Assembly (NCBI RefSeq): GCF_015832195.1
Contig: NC_052018.1
Span: 63,549,666 to 63,613,665 of the forward strand
Origin: Motacilla alba alba
Taxonomy: Eukaryota > Chordata > Aves > Passeriformes > Motacillidae
Length of the DNA stretch: 64,000 nt
Reading direction: 5' to 3'
Below are positions 49,301 through 63,455 of the stretch, in pieces. The notes under the pieces are model-generated. The model did not search any database and was not told the origin of the DNA. It saw only the letters and a program-made list of their open reading frames with translations. How positions within the stretch are numbered: the stretch's first letter is position 1; the number at the start of each line of letters is the position of its first letter. The position numbers were made by a program, and so were the translations under genes.

Positions 49301-52300
49301 TGAATTGAAACATGAGGCAGTGAGACACCACTGGCAGTGACTGCTGCTGTGCGAGGCTGTCACCTCCTGGTTAGAGCATCACCCGCCTCTTGGGTGATAA
49401 AAATACCATTGCCACTTGGTATTTTATCAAATTTGCAAAGTTTAAAGGTGTAGTATGCTCCTACTGGCTTTTTGTGATGATAAAGTTTTGATAAGGAGTT
49501 GGGAGTTTTTTCTGTCTTTTACAGATGCAGAAGCAAGCCAGTGGTAATATCAGATTACTTTTAATGTTTGTTAAACAAGTAGCTTCAGTTACTGGGATTT
49601 TTTTCTTAGTGTTTTGTTCCCTGCTAGCTCATGAAAGAATGCTTTCTTCGTCTTTATTCATATCTGTAAAGCTGAGACTTGTCTGTGTGATTTGTATTCT
49701 GTGAAAATCATAAAATTTGAAATATAACTAGATCTATTTATACATTAATAGGATGTTGTGAACCAAGTTGGGTATTTTATTATTCACTGTTTGCTATGCT
49801 TTTTTCCAATAGCTATGAGATTTAAATTTCCCTATATTAGGGTGTTATACTAAAAAGATGCCAGAATGCAAACTGGGAGGATTCATTCTTTGCTTTCTCA
49901 TTTAGCAGTGTGAAACAAAGGCTGAATTGCTTTCCATCTCTGCAAATTCTGGGTTGAGCAGAGCACTGAGCAAGCCTTTGTGGCCTTTCGTGCCCTAAGT
50001 GACACAGGACTCAGTCTATGTGATGAATGGCTGGGACAGCTACTTATGGAGCCTCGTGCAAGTGACTGGCCATCCTCATTCCCAGTTTTATCTGCTGCAT
50101 CCAGCTCATACCATAACAGCTGACATATCAGATTGCCCCAGAAAAAGCCAGGAACTAGTTTGTTTTGAAAAGAAAAAGTAAATTTGATATAATTTTTATT
50201 GCATGTCTAAAAAATGGAGGAATTCCCATCTCCCTCCTTCCTCTTCTCTATGTGTTTTTAATGTCTTGTCTTATGGCTGAGCTTTTTTGGAGGTTTTGCT
50301 CATTTGGTTAAAACAAGCCACGGTAATGCTGCAAAGGAGGGGAGCACAAAATTACTTCAAGTCTTGGATACATAACAGCTCTTCTGGTGTGTTTTTTTAT
50401 ATGTGTATTGCATTTCTTACCCACTTTGCTGCATATTCTCTGCATGTTCCATAGAAAACAAGCCTCCCTGCCTGTCCTGTTCTGGATGGGCCATGGAGGT
50501 CCAGCACTTGGTCTCCTATGCCTTTTCATGCTTCCAATGCAAGAGTGATGTGGATGAAGGGAGGGACCAAGAAGAACTTGGAATATGATGAGTCAAAATA
50601 TGTTAATGTAGGGTTGTTGTAAAACACTCAAGTGAATCATTAACACGAATATTAAGATCTTCCTGAGTTTCCTGGCTGAAAGAAAACACTTGGCTAGTCT
50701 GACTGCTCACTGTTAGGCGTGAACCTGAGCTTGCTGTTGCAAGGAGGTGCTGGTGCTGGACATTTCATTCCTCTCTGCCTGTGAGCAGTGAAGAAGCTGT
50801 GTGTGGTACTCAGGAACACAAGGAAGAGGTGGTGAGGTTTTGGTATGGAGCGCATTAACACCACTCAAGTGCATCTGGAGGAGTGTGAAAAAATAGAGAG
50901 CTCAGAGATGTATTTTGTGTAGGGTTTTTTACGACTGGGGCAAGGGAGCATTTGCTGTAGTTAAAGAGGTAGAGCAACATAAATGCAAATTCATATGTGA
51001 AACAAGTAAGATTGGAAAGCCCATGGCTGAGGATAGTGGTTAATGGTACACTGAGTAGGTTCTTCAGTGCTTAATTTGATGAAAGCTTCTGGGGTTTATG
51101 GATGCTGGGTAGAGTATGTTTCCTGGTCTTACTGCAAGTTGCTTGTGAAGTCAATAAATGGTTTTGAGTGCTGTAAGAAAATCAGATTAGATTATAGTGG
51201 AAACGTGGTAAGGAGAATGTGAAACTCCACAGAAAGGGCATCCTTTAAAGGAAATGGTTATTAAAAGTCTGATAGATTACAACAGATTTTTAGCCCTCTG
51301 TTGCTTTCCTGCCCTAATCCAATGACCCATCATGGACAAATGCCCGTGTTGCTTGTTTTTCAAGATTTTCAAATCTCTGCTTAGACACAGTTGTAGATCA
51401 GTTCTGCTTTTTTCACGCCTCCAGAGCCATGTGCTCCATCCTGTGGGCTGTGATACTTAAAAGGTGCTCATTCTCTGAAGTACATCACTTCTGTCCTCCG
51501 CTCTCAGTTGCTTGCACAAACATCTCAGAGGTAAAGCAAACTTGCACTTTGCTGGCATTGGAGCTGGTAGCATATAAATCTGTTTTATTCTTACCTTGTA
51601 GTGTTAGCAAAAAAAAGACATGTTTAAAATAATCCCAAATGCCAATAGGCTCAGTGACATTTAAGCATGAGCGATGCTGTCAGTCCGTCTGCAAACAAAA
51701 GCGTTACGTCTTAATTTGTCTAATTACACTCTAACATGCAGGCCAGCTGCTGCTGTGAACAAAAGCAGTTGATCACACCATTTTATTAATTGCATATTAA
51801 TTGCCACATTCGTGTTAACCATATGGGAGACAGTGGAGTAGAGTGAAGGCTACTTACTGATGGAAAAGAGAAAATGAACTGGCAGAGTAGTGTCTGCAGA
51901 GGACAAATCTTAGAATGATAGGATGCCTGGAGCTTGTTGATGTGATCTGATTTTTACAATAAATCTGGGTTTTTTTCCACCCATCTAAATTACTGTATTT
52001 AAAAGTGAGAGGGATTTGAGTAGGAAGGATTGCGTCTTGCATGGTGACTGCATATTTGTGAAAATACTACTGTGCAAGTTGGTATTGAATTTGTTTGGTA
52101 ATTTGCAGAAGGCAGCCCTGCTGGCACATGGCCATCTGCCTTTGTCTGCCTGCTGTGCCGATGGATGCACCTGCAGAGTGGCTGCTGCCTGGAATCACTT
52201 CTCATAGAAGCGAGGCTGGAAGATCCAAGAGGAGTACAAAACTTCCTGGGTTTTATATTTTATTCAGTTTTGTTCCAAGTAGGTAGTCTTTTTAGATAAT

Positions 52301-55300
52301 GGTAGTAAGTCTTGAATAGAACTGGATTTCTTAGAATGAAAAATAAAAACCTTGACATAGGTGGATTAACTCGTGTAAAATAACCTACAGCAAAAAGCAA
52401 ATGTCCTGGCCCACTGTGTTTATCTGGCATCAGATTAACCTAGTAGGATATTTAATGCTATTTATCTTCTTGAAAGCGAGACTTGAGAAAATACCCTCAA
52501 GTTCTTTTTGTTTTCTCTTTCTTTTTGCTGTGTGGAGGCAGCAGTCACTCTCAGCAGATGCGCAGCAGTTCTGTCAGGCAGCAGGTGCAAGCTGGAGTAG
52601 ACATGAAGTGATTTCTGTCCTGTCACCCCCAGACTGACATTATTACGGTCTGTAGAGCATCTCCTTCAGCAGGGCTGTGGGGTGGCTGTCTCCTGCCTCC
52701 AAGCAGCACTGTCCTGCAGTAGGCACAAATTATATGATACGTGTAAAGAAAGCTTACTGGACTGAGACCAAAAAAAGTCCTCAGAGTCTGGCTGGAGTTT
52801 ATTTTCTCTGCCTTCCCCTTCATTTCATTTTTCCTTAGAAAGGAAAGCAAAGACCCATATTGCAATTGGTAAGCCAAAGGGGCAGCAGGTTTGGTAGGGG
52901 GAAGGCCCAAGGGCAGCTCTTTGCTTTCTTAGAAAAGAAGTAATGAGTTAATGGCAGATTAAATAGAAATCTGTCTACTGTGAAAAAAGTGCAGGACTGG
53001 ACCAGGAATCTGCAGTGATTTACAGAACTCAGTCTTGTCAGCCAATTAAATATTTTTGCTTGGCTTTTCTAAAATGAGTATTTCAATGTTAAAGGCTTAG
53101 TCCCACCTCATTGCCAACAGATGGCATTTTGCTTGCATTTCCTCTATCTCTCAGAAGAACTGGGATTGAGAGAGATTGGCTAGTTAAAAAGAAAGGGAGA
53201 GGGTCAGAGCCTTTGCTTAAATTAATATATTGTTCCAAAAAACCTCACTAAAAAGCATTTTTCAAACTGTATTGGAAGGCACAAAAGGAGACACAAGGAG
53301 TCGCACAGTTAAGGAATTGCTAATAAGCAGTTGAGAGGTAGATTGGATCAGATCTGTTCTGAGAACATGCAGTGCACACCAAACAATAATGGTGATGTTC
53401 TTATGCCTAAGCAGAAATTGAGGCAGAGGGGTTGTTGTGGGGTTTTTTTAATAAGAAAAATGCTTTAGGTGGCTCATCGCTATTATGTCTCAATTGGTGC
53501 TGTAATACACAGCAGTGTGGAGTCTGGATTATAGAGATAAAGCGTGATTGGAAAGGCACAGCTTGAATTTTGGATTGCAAGCAGTGCCTGCCATTACAGC
53601 AGTTACAGAAACAGCGCCTGATGTGTGAGCTGACCAGTTCTGACTTGGAGTCATTGGAAGAGAATAAATGTGAAATCCCATGATGCCACCTCTCCAGTCC
53701 CAGCATAAGGGTGCTTAATCAGCCTCCCCATGTCTTTTCCACTCGGGCAGGCAGGCTGGGGCCTGACCATTACTAATTTAAAGGCAGAATTCCCCAGTGC
53801 TCTGCTTGTGGCTGTTAGGCTGCAGCTTCTGGCATGTGCTTGAAAGCTGTATCTCAGTGTACTGGGGACTGACTAGATTACCAGTGATCCCATCAGCTGA
53901 GCATGAACTGGTGTAGCTGGAGAAGACACAAAAAACTTGTAAATGCTATGGTTGAAAGACGAGTTATCTGTGATGCCTTTTCCATGGCAATGCTCAGCTA
54001 GCTGCTCTCTGTGGAATCAGTGGCCATGTGCTGCTCATCCCAGAGGTCACATCCCCTGTCTGACTGATTTCTGATTTGAGCCACAATGACTGTTGGGCAC
54101 CTTTTCCTCCTCTGGTTTAATGCTGTCATTTGTTCATTGTCCTCTATGTGGTTTGACAAGGAATTTAAGAACTGTGAAGTTTCCCACGCAAGGGTTGCAG
54201 AGCACATTTGTCATTGCCCAAAGGCATCAACAGAAGTTTATAAAACCATTTCTGTATGGTTTTGTGATGTGTTCCAGGAAGGGCTAATAAACTTGGAGCT
54301 GGGTAGCATCTCCAAAGTATGGAGCACCTCTTAACTGAATGAGTTTGGCACACCTCTTAACTGAATGATCTCTCACAGTTGTTCTCAGTGTCTTTTAACC
54401 AACCTGGTCCTCCTCCTGTTTGTCAGACACGATGCTATGGCTAGACCAGGAACATTGGGCTGCTGTCTGGAGGGAGCAAGCAGGTCCCCAAGCTGGTGGC
54501 AATGTTAGGGTAAATAATTAATAACATCAAAGGAAAAGACACTCCTAGTTGAAGGTGAGCAGTTGTTTTTTTTTTTCCCCTGGGTGTGATGCTAACCTGT
54601 TCATGATAGGTTTAATTAATCCAAAGAGAAGAAACATGCTAATTACCCTGATTTTAAAAGGTGTGTTTTCACTCCCTTATAAGAATGCAGTGTATTAATT
54701 TATTTGTTCCTGGAACTGGGTGTGTGCTCTGTACAGAATATTAGACGTTATGGATGTGCCAGGTACTTTCAATGGCTGTAGTTTCAAGTATGTTCTTCAA
54801 ACCAACTGTGGTTGAAAAACAAGGATGTAAATTGAGTTTTGGTGTGTTTCAGCTTAGACAATTCTTTGCATGGTGGCAAAGCAGGGATCCTGCTTTCAGG
54901 TGATGCTTTTGTCTATGGTGAATCGGGATTGAAGTTTTTTAATGCTGCACCAAAGCATCCTAAGTGGATGCCAAAGTCAAGACTACTTGTGTCATTATCC
55001 ATCAGGATGGGAAAAAGGAATTGCCTTTTCATGCACATCGTATACAGATTTTGGGAAAATACTGCTGTGGTTTTATTTACCGGTTTTCCTGAAGGTTTAT
55101 TCACATTGACCGTGATATCTATCTCCTTTACATTTAAATGGAATCTTCTTCTCCAGGGGTCAGCCCTGCCCTGGAGCTGGTGTAAAATTTCACATCTGAT
55201 TCTTCCAGACTTCTAGTACCATGCTTCTTCTTTTTTCTGACTGACTAAAAATGAAAAATGCTCTCCTGTTTCAATTCTGTAATAGCACATATGTCAGTAA

Positions 55301-58299
55301 TTAACAGTCTTCTGAACCAATCTTTACCTCACAGTTGAATTTGGAATATTGTGTACAGTGTTAAAATGCAGCTGCTGGGATACACAGTAGTTTTATCAAT
55401 TATCTTGGGGTGGCAGGTTGTTTGCTTAGTAGTAGTTAACTACTGATATTTCTTTGCCTCGTTCCTTTGTTGTCTTAACAGCTACTGGAAAGTTTTAGGA
55501 TTGAAACTTACTCAGCTTATTTTCTGTGTGGGAAAACCCATGGTATTTATTTATTTTTAGGGTCTGCGTAGTTGCCTCTGTATTTCTGTGTTGTCTCTAG
55601 CTAAGTGTTGGAAATCTTGATTTGTAGTGTACCTCTTATTAGTGGGACGATACATTCAGAAGCTCTTCCAAAAATAAATTGGTAGTTTTAGTTTAAGTGG
55701 TGCTGATCTGAATTGTGGATGCATGCTTGCATTTCAGTTGTCTTTGTGCAAGAGTTCACCACTGGGAGCAAGTTACTCTGAAGACCTGATGTCAGGTTAC
55801 ACAGCCTGAGGTCTGTTCAGAGCTGAAGAGGCAGTGATGGTGCAACAGCTGCCCACTTTCAGAGGTTTTCAGATACAAATAGTGAACGTACTCAGAGAAA
55901 TAATTTTAAAACTAGCCTCAGCTCTCTCAAGTTTTATATTTACATTTCTTCAACTTCTACTTCAGCTCTTCTGACATAATGCAAACTTTTCTGCAGTTTA
56001 TGTTTTGTGCTTAGTGGGGAAACCAAAGATACCAAAAGAGACATTTTTGCATTTAAGAATGGTATCTTTCATTTCAAATAGTGTATGTTAAACCCCTTGC
56101 TATGTTACAGCTTTTCTGTTTGGTTGCTTTTATGAAGCACACAAGGATTAACACAGGAAGGAATAACTAGTTTTTCTAAAACAAGAAAAAATGTAGGTAT
56201 CTGCAGTGGGGATCCTGAAGGAAAAGGAAGGGATCTACTCCTTTTCTCTCTGGCGGGAAATAGAGGCAGAAATTGAAGAGTAAAAGTGGGAGGGGAGAGA
56301 ATCTGCATTTTAAAATATTTTGTGGAATACATTTTGATGAAGAACATTGCGATTCCTGTTGTTTGCCTCTTGCCCACACATACTTATTTATAGAAACCAT
56401 TGCCACAATACTAAAATGCATGATAGACAATGTGCTCAGTAGTGCTTCCTGAAGATGCTTGGTGGCAAGAGACCTTTATCATTTTAGCATCACTTAAACT
56501 GTTAGATGCTACTCAAACACAACTATTATTCAGTAATTAGTGCTGATTCACCATGGCATGTAGTGGGGTTTGGGCCTCTAGATTGCGTATGATTAATAAG
56601 AGATCTCTGAAACTTTTAATCAAACCAGTGCTAATAAAAGCTTACATTGGAATTCACATTAGAAATTTTGAAAGTTCAATTGATTAACAGTATTAGTCCT
56701 TTCATTTGGTTTTATTGAGGACTTCTGATAAGAAGATGCTGACCACACAAATACAATCTTAAAAATAATTTTCAAAATCTATTGGTATTTGATCACATCT
56801 GAGATCCATATGCCGATGGTCAGCCAAAGACAATCTCTGGAGAGTCTGTGGTACAAATTTTGGTGCAGTTGTTTCCTTACACGTTGCTGAATCAGGCAGT
56901 AACATGATTGTTAGGTCACTGTTACAGCAACTCCATGCCTTACTTTAGTTTGGAGACTTTTATTTCAGAGCAGATTGTGTCTTTAATTGGAACACACATG
57001 GGTTTTTAGATTTTGTCAAAAATCTTAGGGCTTCAGGAGCAATAGCAAACATCCATTTATTATTTGTGAGCCTTTACTTTTACTCATCATTTTAGTATTA
57101 TGTTGTGCAGATAACATTTTTCAGGTAAAATTTTTGAAAGTTTCTGATGAACAAAACTTTTTTTCAAGTTGCTGTACAAGACAGTAAATGGGTGCTTGAT
57201 GCTTGATTTTGGCATGAGCATTTGTATGATTGTATGCAGGTTGGTATTTTTGAAGGAGCTTAACTTTTTTCATTTATAGGTTGTAATAGTTCTTAGGAAA
57301 CTACAGAATGTACATGCCTAATTTTAAGAGAGTGTGCCTCCAAGCTTAAATGAGACCCACCCAGAATTTGTTGAGAGTCAGGAGAAAGACAAAAAAAGAG
57401 AAGAATTTGTAACTCCTTATACCAGGATAATCCATATATAAATAAAAGCATGCCAAAGATGAGTGTCAGGCAGGGAGGCCAAGATAGGCTACAAAAATTC
57501 TTTCTTGTGACCTTTAAATGAGTGGAATGAGTAGGGAGCATGTCCCCTTCAGAAAACCCATAAAGAGAATGCAGACTGAGATTAGTTGAAGATGTCTGTT
57601 GGCTATTAGTGTCGATGCCCAAGAACACAGCTGCCAAAGATGGAATTACTGGGAGATTGTTTGGGACAGAAGTTCAGAAATGGAATTTTTGCAATCTGGT
57701 TTTGTTGGTTTTGCTTCTCGTCCTATAGGATAATTCAGATGAGAAGACTTGCAAACTTGTCTGCCTGGTATTCTTTCCATCACTAATTCAGAAGACAATT
57801 ATTTTCACTGTTGTGCATTATTAGGGTGAGTTAGAGTCAAGATTTTGTAGACTGATTTACTTGCTCCAGACAGTTTTGATCAGTTCTTTAGGATAAGCCA
57901 TACACAAGAGCATTCAGGTGGATTTGGTATTTAAATTGAGAATATTGCCTGGTGACATCCTAAAAGGATATTATTCCCTAGGGAATGAGAAAAGTTCTCA
58001 TCTGGGATCTGAAGTTGCCTTAACTGGGGTCCAGAAATGGCCAAAGTAAAAAGGTTTGTGTCCTGCAATTTAAAATAAAAGAAAATTGCACATTCACAAA
58101 ACGTTTTCTGTTCTCCTGAGTGCCATTACTATGTGGGGAGATGCTCTAACCAAAAGAAACTGCTGCTTTGTCTGCCGGCAGCCCTGCCCAAATGCTGCCT
58201 TTTCTCTCTGCCGATGTGTTTGCATGATAGAGGATCCTGTGGAAAGATGTTTTGAATTGTTAAAGGAATGAATTAGCTTTATTGTGCTGTGACCTAAAT
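46307..58299 (+). other. NHSL1: NHSL1 intron segment
   Basis: No exon, RNA gene or clear transposon is supported. It is AT-rich intron with short homopolymers (A run near 47137-47148) and one local duplication at 54325-54368. The longest open frame (54839-55216 +) shows no domain or splice context. Confidence 0.6.
54325..54368. repeat. Direct repeat, 18 bp, offset by 26 bp
   Basis: CACCTCTTAACTGAATGA occurs at 54325-54342 and again, identically, at 54351-54368, separated by GTTTGGCA. It reads as a small local duplication, probably recent since the copies are identical. Confidence 0.9.
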
Positions 58300-58960
58300 A
58301 GGATCATCAGATCAATCAGTCTGCTGCTTTTCTGTCCTCTCTGGCTTAGGTTGCTTCTCCTTCTCATCTTGCTTCCTCTTCCCTCTACCCCCGCCGGGCA
58401 GCCCCTTTCCCAGAGCCTGCAGGCATAATCCTTTATGATCTTGGATAAAGGAGGGCACAGCCGGGTACCCTCTTTTCCAGCAGTACCTGCCCTTTAATAA
58501 CCTGCCCAAGCCCAGGCTCAGCCCTGACTCCCCTCCCGGTCCTTCTTGGTGTGCTGCTGCGGTGGCTTCGGGATAAAATAATTTTTCTACTTTGTTCCCT
58601 CTCCTCTGCGCATTCTGCTCCTCCTCTTCCTCCTGATCCCAGGTTTAATGGATTGTGATTTCTCAGTAGCCGGGGCAGTATCGCGCTCCACCAGGGCTGA
58701 GGTTGCCTTGAAAGAGGCCATTGTGAGCGAGGGGAGCTGAGACTGGAGGGCAGCTGAATGCGGTGCCGCCTGGGACGGCCTTTGTGGAAGGAGCACTTTT
58801 GTTCTCCTGAAAGATGCCGGGAGAGGGCCAGCCGGGATGGGATCTCAGGGAGGGAGAAACCCGTTCTGACCATAAATTACTGACTCCTGTGCTCTGCAGG
58901 GAGTCCATTTAGGCACCAGCAAATGGTTAACAACATGGGTGAAGGTGGCCAGAACAGGCA
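58300..58960. promoter_or_regulatory. GC-rich, pyrimidine-skewed patch; possible cis-regulatory element
   Basis: G+C and CpG rise sharply over intron background. A pyrimidine-rich run covers 58318-58390 ('cttctccttctcatcttgcttcctcttccc') and CpGs cluster near 58660-58840. Several overlapping minus-strand frames (up to 146 codons) follow from the composition. No ATG plus phase-1 donor is present on the + strand, so I do not call a first exon. Confidence 0.3.
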
Positions 58961-61900
58961 CAAAACTTGGGTGTGAGTTTTGAAAATACCTGAGGCACTT
59001 GGCCTTTCTGATGTTTCTTCATGACAGAAGTCTCACTTAGAAGTAAAAGTGCAGCTTTCAAAGCTGGGTGGTCTTGGTCTGAGGCAGGCAGGAGCCTTGT
59101 GACCTGAAGGAAGGAGTTTAATAGCCCTCCTCAGTTTTAGGCTTGCCCTGCAGATGCCTGGGTGCTCTGTGCAGCCTGGGGAGGGGATGCATGGGGGTCA
59201 CTTCCATAGCTGCACCCCTCTGGACACCACAGCTGCTCAGAGTGGGTGGGTGGGGGTGGCAGGGAGCAATCCTGAGCATGTCCTTTACAGACACATTCCT
59301 GCAGACGTGCTGGAAACAACTGCCCTTCAGCAGCTTCTTCCCTGTGAGCTGCTGCAGGATGGCACAGTGGAGACTTATTTAGAGTGACTGAGTGACGTGT
59401 CTGTAAAAGCAAAGGCATCGATTTAGTTGTTTTGAGTACATCTGCTTGCCAACATTTCCACTTTCCCTTTTGTGCATTGAACAGAGACTCACTGGAAGAG
59501 CTCTCACAATGCAGTTAGTTCCCAGCTCGGTTGGACAGTTTTACTATTTCTTTCCTCTTAAAATGTCATAAATGCTACAGAGTTGTTTAATGGAGGATTT
59601 TTCCATTGTCCAGATAAAGTTGCTAAGGCCTGCAACTTGAAGTTTAGGTTTTGAGATGATGGTACATTTTAGTAGTAGTTTGATGCATCATTCCCATAAC
59701 GGACTTGATATATCATGTGTTGGGCTTACCTTTCCTTCATGAAAATAAAGTGGTAAAATTTGTTTTCATTTCTGGGAGGGAGCTGGAAAGCATTGCTTCA
59801 GCTACTCATTTGGTTTTTTGTTTTGTTTTTTAAACTTAAATACTTCTTAAATTTTGTACTGCACATATATGCATGGGCTGGTGATTAGGAAGAGAATGCT
59901 GATTCTCACTGATTCCAGTGTCCCTGTGGACAGCTGCCCCTGGGGCTGCTGCCGGGCAGCTGCTCTGGCTCTGGGTTATGAACCACCCAAGAATGTCACT
60001 TTTCAACATTTGCCTGTTTATAAAGCTTCAGCTTTTTCAGTGGATTTTGTGCATTGGTGCTAGGGTTCAGGGCACTGGGTTGTGAATGGGGGCTAGACAC
60101 AAGAGCCCCTCTCCCCCAGGGCTGGCTGGAAATATTTCCGTGGAAGCTGAATATTTCCAGATTGTTTCACTGGCGCTGATGTTTTGTGCTGCTGTGAATG
60201 TGGAGGGGTGGCTGTCCCAGATGGCTGTCGTGGAGCAGGTCAGCTGGAAAGCCCCTCTAAAGAGGGGATAGAGCAGGGAGGGGAGTGAAGGAATGGCTAC
60301 AGCGTTTCAGGCATGCCACATGAAAGCAGCCACTCTTCTCTTCTGCATGTATGTGGCCTCTACTAGAAAATTAGAATCAGTTTAACCACTCAGGGATTAA
60401 AAACTATTGTAGCTGGACTAAAAAAAGCATTTTGCTAATGAGTTCATTACACAGTTGTGATTTTGTGGATGTTGTTTAACACTGCGACTTGTGCCTCTCA
60501 GTTTCTTTGCTCTAGTCCCTGACTTTTTAGGAAGATTCTTCTGAGCCAAACTTTGTGACCAGTCCCATAAAAAGTGAAGTGAAAATTAACATTTACTGAA
60601 CATCTTCTCCATGTTTTCCGTATTCCTTGTGATACTCCTGATTGCTCTGTATTTCTGTGACCCTTATGTGGCAGCGAGTGTGATCCTTGCTTCTAAGGAT
60701 GTGATAACTCAGGCGGTGGGTTAATATTAACTTGTCCAAGGTGGAGTAGCAAGTGTGTCACAGAGCAAGGTCTCCCCAGTCTACTGCTTGTCTCTGAGTC
60801 ATTTGCATGTAAAGAACTGATATCACAGTGTGCACACCTACTGTTCATGCTGGGTTTATCTAGCTTTAACAAGCTCTTATAATTTATTCTGTCAAGTAAA
60901 TTTTAGGTGGGGTTTTTTTTTGTTCTTGTTGTTTGGTGGGGATTCTTGTGAGATTGTCTGCTGGATTGGCAGTGTTTGAGGCTGAAGTCCTTTATTTGTT
61001 TGCGTAGTGGTTACAATATAAATTTTCTCAAACTGCCTCATCTTTTCCTTCTCTTCTCAGTGTAGGGAGGCTAAGTGCAGAGGAGTGCAGGCATTTCATG
61101 CTTTGATTTCTCAGAGAATTGCTATTAGATGACAGTTTCTTGAGAAATGAAAAGCCTTTACAAAAAGCTTGGTTGAGGCAACGTGATGAATTATGGAAGT
61201 CGGTGGGTTTGTCTCAGGTGGAGAAGAGGTTTTGTTTGTTGTTGGACTAGTGCAGAGTCTCAGAGGTGCAGATAGGAGTAGCCAGAGGGTGTTTCCTTTG
61301 GGGTAGTCCCTCATGATAGCCATTTTTGATGTCTGACCTCTTTAACAGCATGACCTGAGGGTAGGTGGAAGCAAGGTCGGGCTGGGGAGGGGGGTGAAAG
61401 GCAGACATCAATTAAGGTATTGTTTGTTGCTGGGTTTGAATGTCTGCCTCCGTGCTGAGATCCGGGGTGGAGGACAGTGGTCAAGTGCTTGTTCTAAGGC
61501 AGGAGAAATGCTCCAGGGTGGGTTGAGGATCCAGTAACTAAAAGCACACTGCACTTGGCACACATTGTAGCCCGGGGTGAAATGAAAAGAATTCCAAGCT
61601 GCCCAAAGTACCTAGGATCATGTTGATTCACAGTGGCTTGACCATGAAAAGGTAACAAAGTCTTGCTTCCAAGGGCTTGCAAGACTCTTCTGAGGTTCCA
61701 TAAAGACCTTTGGAAGAGACTGTCTCACTTCAGCAGCCCAGACTCCATCATTTTATAGCTTGAAACTCTCTCCTTTCCCTGTGCTCCGCTTCCTGCTTGC
61801 TAAGGAAGTGGCACGTGTAGGAAGAGGCACTTCCTTCATCCTAAAAAAGATGGACACCACACTGGAAAAGGAGTCACCATCTCCTTGGTTTGCCTTCAGA

Positions 61901-62919
61901 TGGCAATGTCGCTGGAGTTAGAAATGGAATCACTCTAAACTCACTTTCAGTGTGTGTCCAGCACGAACACATTTTATGGTTTGTGGATGGCAAATGTCTC
62001 ACAGGGGTATTACTGTATATTTAATTCAAAACCAGCGCTAAATAGTTACCTTGTTATCAGAGTTCGATGCCAGAGTAATTTTTTGTGTAAAGTACTTGAT
62101 GGAAATCAATGCAGAAAGCAGAGATGCTTTCCCTGCTGTTGCTGCCGTGGCACCATGGTCTTCTGTCCCTTTGGCAGGGCTGAGTCAGTCAAAATGCCTC
62201 TTGGACCAGCAGCTGCTGGAGAGACCTGCTGCTCCTGGTAGTTTTGATGTCAAGCCCATGTTGCAATTGCAAAATCTCTAGATTTGGAAAATCCTTATAA
62301 AATGTTGATGATACTGTGTTTAGACGATGATGAACAGATTTCATTTACAGTCTGTTCTTTACAGTGCTGGGTCTCAACTGTTTGGTGAAGCTTAGAAGTT
62401 CCTATGGAGCATCTGCTTTTTACGTGCTGTGCTCCAGAGGCTGGAGCCTGCTGCAGCTTTGGGGTCAGGCTGAGCCCCCCGCTGCTGGCATTTTTCTTTT
62501 TCCTGAGGAAAAAAATCCTTTTCATTGTTAACTCGAGGGGGTTTCCTAAGCTTGCTTTGTGAGAGAGGGCTTGCTTCTTGAGCCTGAACATTGTGCGAAG
62601 GGCATGCCCTGCTGAGCACATTCATTTGGTGCTTAGAAATTTCACTTTAACTTCTGCAAAATTGCAGCTCGTTCCTAGGAAGGATGGCTGTGGACCTCTG
62701 TACAGATGCATTTTTTTAAGACATGAGGATAAAATGCGCATCTCAAAAAGCTGGGCTGTTTCATCTCCGTGCACAAGTTTCGTTTGATGAATAACAGAAT
62801 GTCTATTAGCCAGAAATAACTCGATTTTGTTTTCCATGTATCTGGTCTGAGATGACGCTAATAAGAATAAATTAGGAGTGCAACTGAATAAAATTCAATA
62901 TGTAAAATTAGTGTGCTGA
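58961..62919 (+). other. NHSL1: NHSL1 intron segment upstream of the last first exon
   Basis: No exon is supported. The stretch at about 59150-59280 is moderately GC-rich with a GGGTGGGTGGGGGTGG run, and 62100-62240 carries a Cys-rich chance frame. Nothing else recognisable. Confidence 0.55.
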
Positions 62920-63254
62920 TGTCTCAGGCAGTGGCAGTGACTGCGGGGGGAGCAGTGGGACTGGAAGGGGAGGCAATGCAGAGCCGAGACTGCGTGTCGC
63001 AGCCAGCTAAGGCGCAGCTCTGGATCCTTAATAAAGTGGGAGCAAGAGGGTGAAAATAAAAAAAGGGGTGGTGAGGGGAGATGGGGGAAGGATGGGAGCA
63101 GTGGGAAAGCAAAGCATCCTGATTAGCACGAAAATGCACCACTCATTTGCAACTGGAAGGAGGCCGGGGCCGGCGGGGAGGTGCGGCGGAGGGGGCGGGG
63201 GCAGGGAAGGTGCCGGGATCTCCTGCTGCTCCGCCGGCACAGCCGGCTGGAGAC

Positions 63255-63347
63255 ATGGGAAGGAGAGCCAGCACCTGCCGACTCGGGACTTTCTGGAGCA
63301 GCCAAACTTGGAGAGCGGAGGAAAGGAGGGGAACAAGAGCGGAGTAA
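63255..63347 (+). other. Upstream ORF 1 in leader, 30 codons
   Basis: ATG at 63255 with G at -3 and G at +4, TAA at 63345-63347. The peptide starts MGRRASTCRLGTFW and has no known family. It is a uORF only if transcription begins upstream of 63255. Confidence 0.35.
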
Positions 63348-63455
63348 TTGCTGTGGACCGCAAGAAAGCCTTTTTCGTCCTGCGCAAAGGAGAATAACAG
63401 CTGGGGTGCTTTTTGCTCCTGTTGTGCTCGTTGGAAGTGGCTGTTTCCGACGCAC

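Noticed and set aside
54839..55216. 125-codon plus-strand frame
   Set aside because: No recognisable family, poor start context evidence and no splice sites; length is within chance expectation.
58433..58873. 146-codon minus-strand frame
   Set aside because: Several minus-strand frames overlap here with Arg/Ser/Pro-rich translations and no domain; explained by composition.
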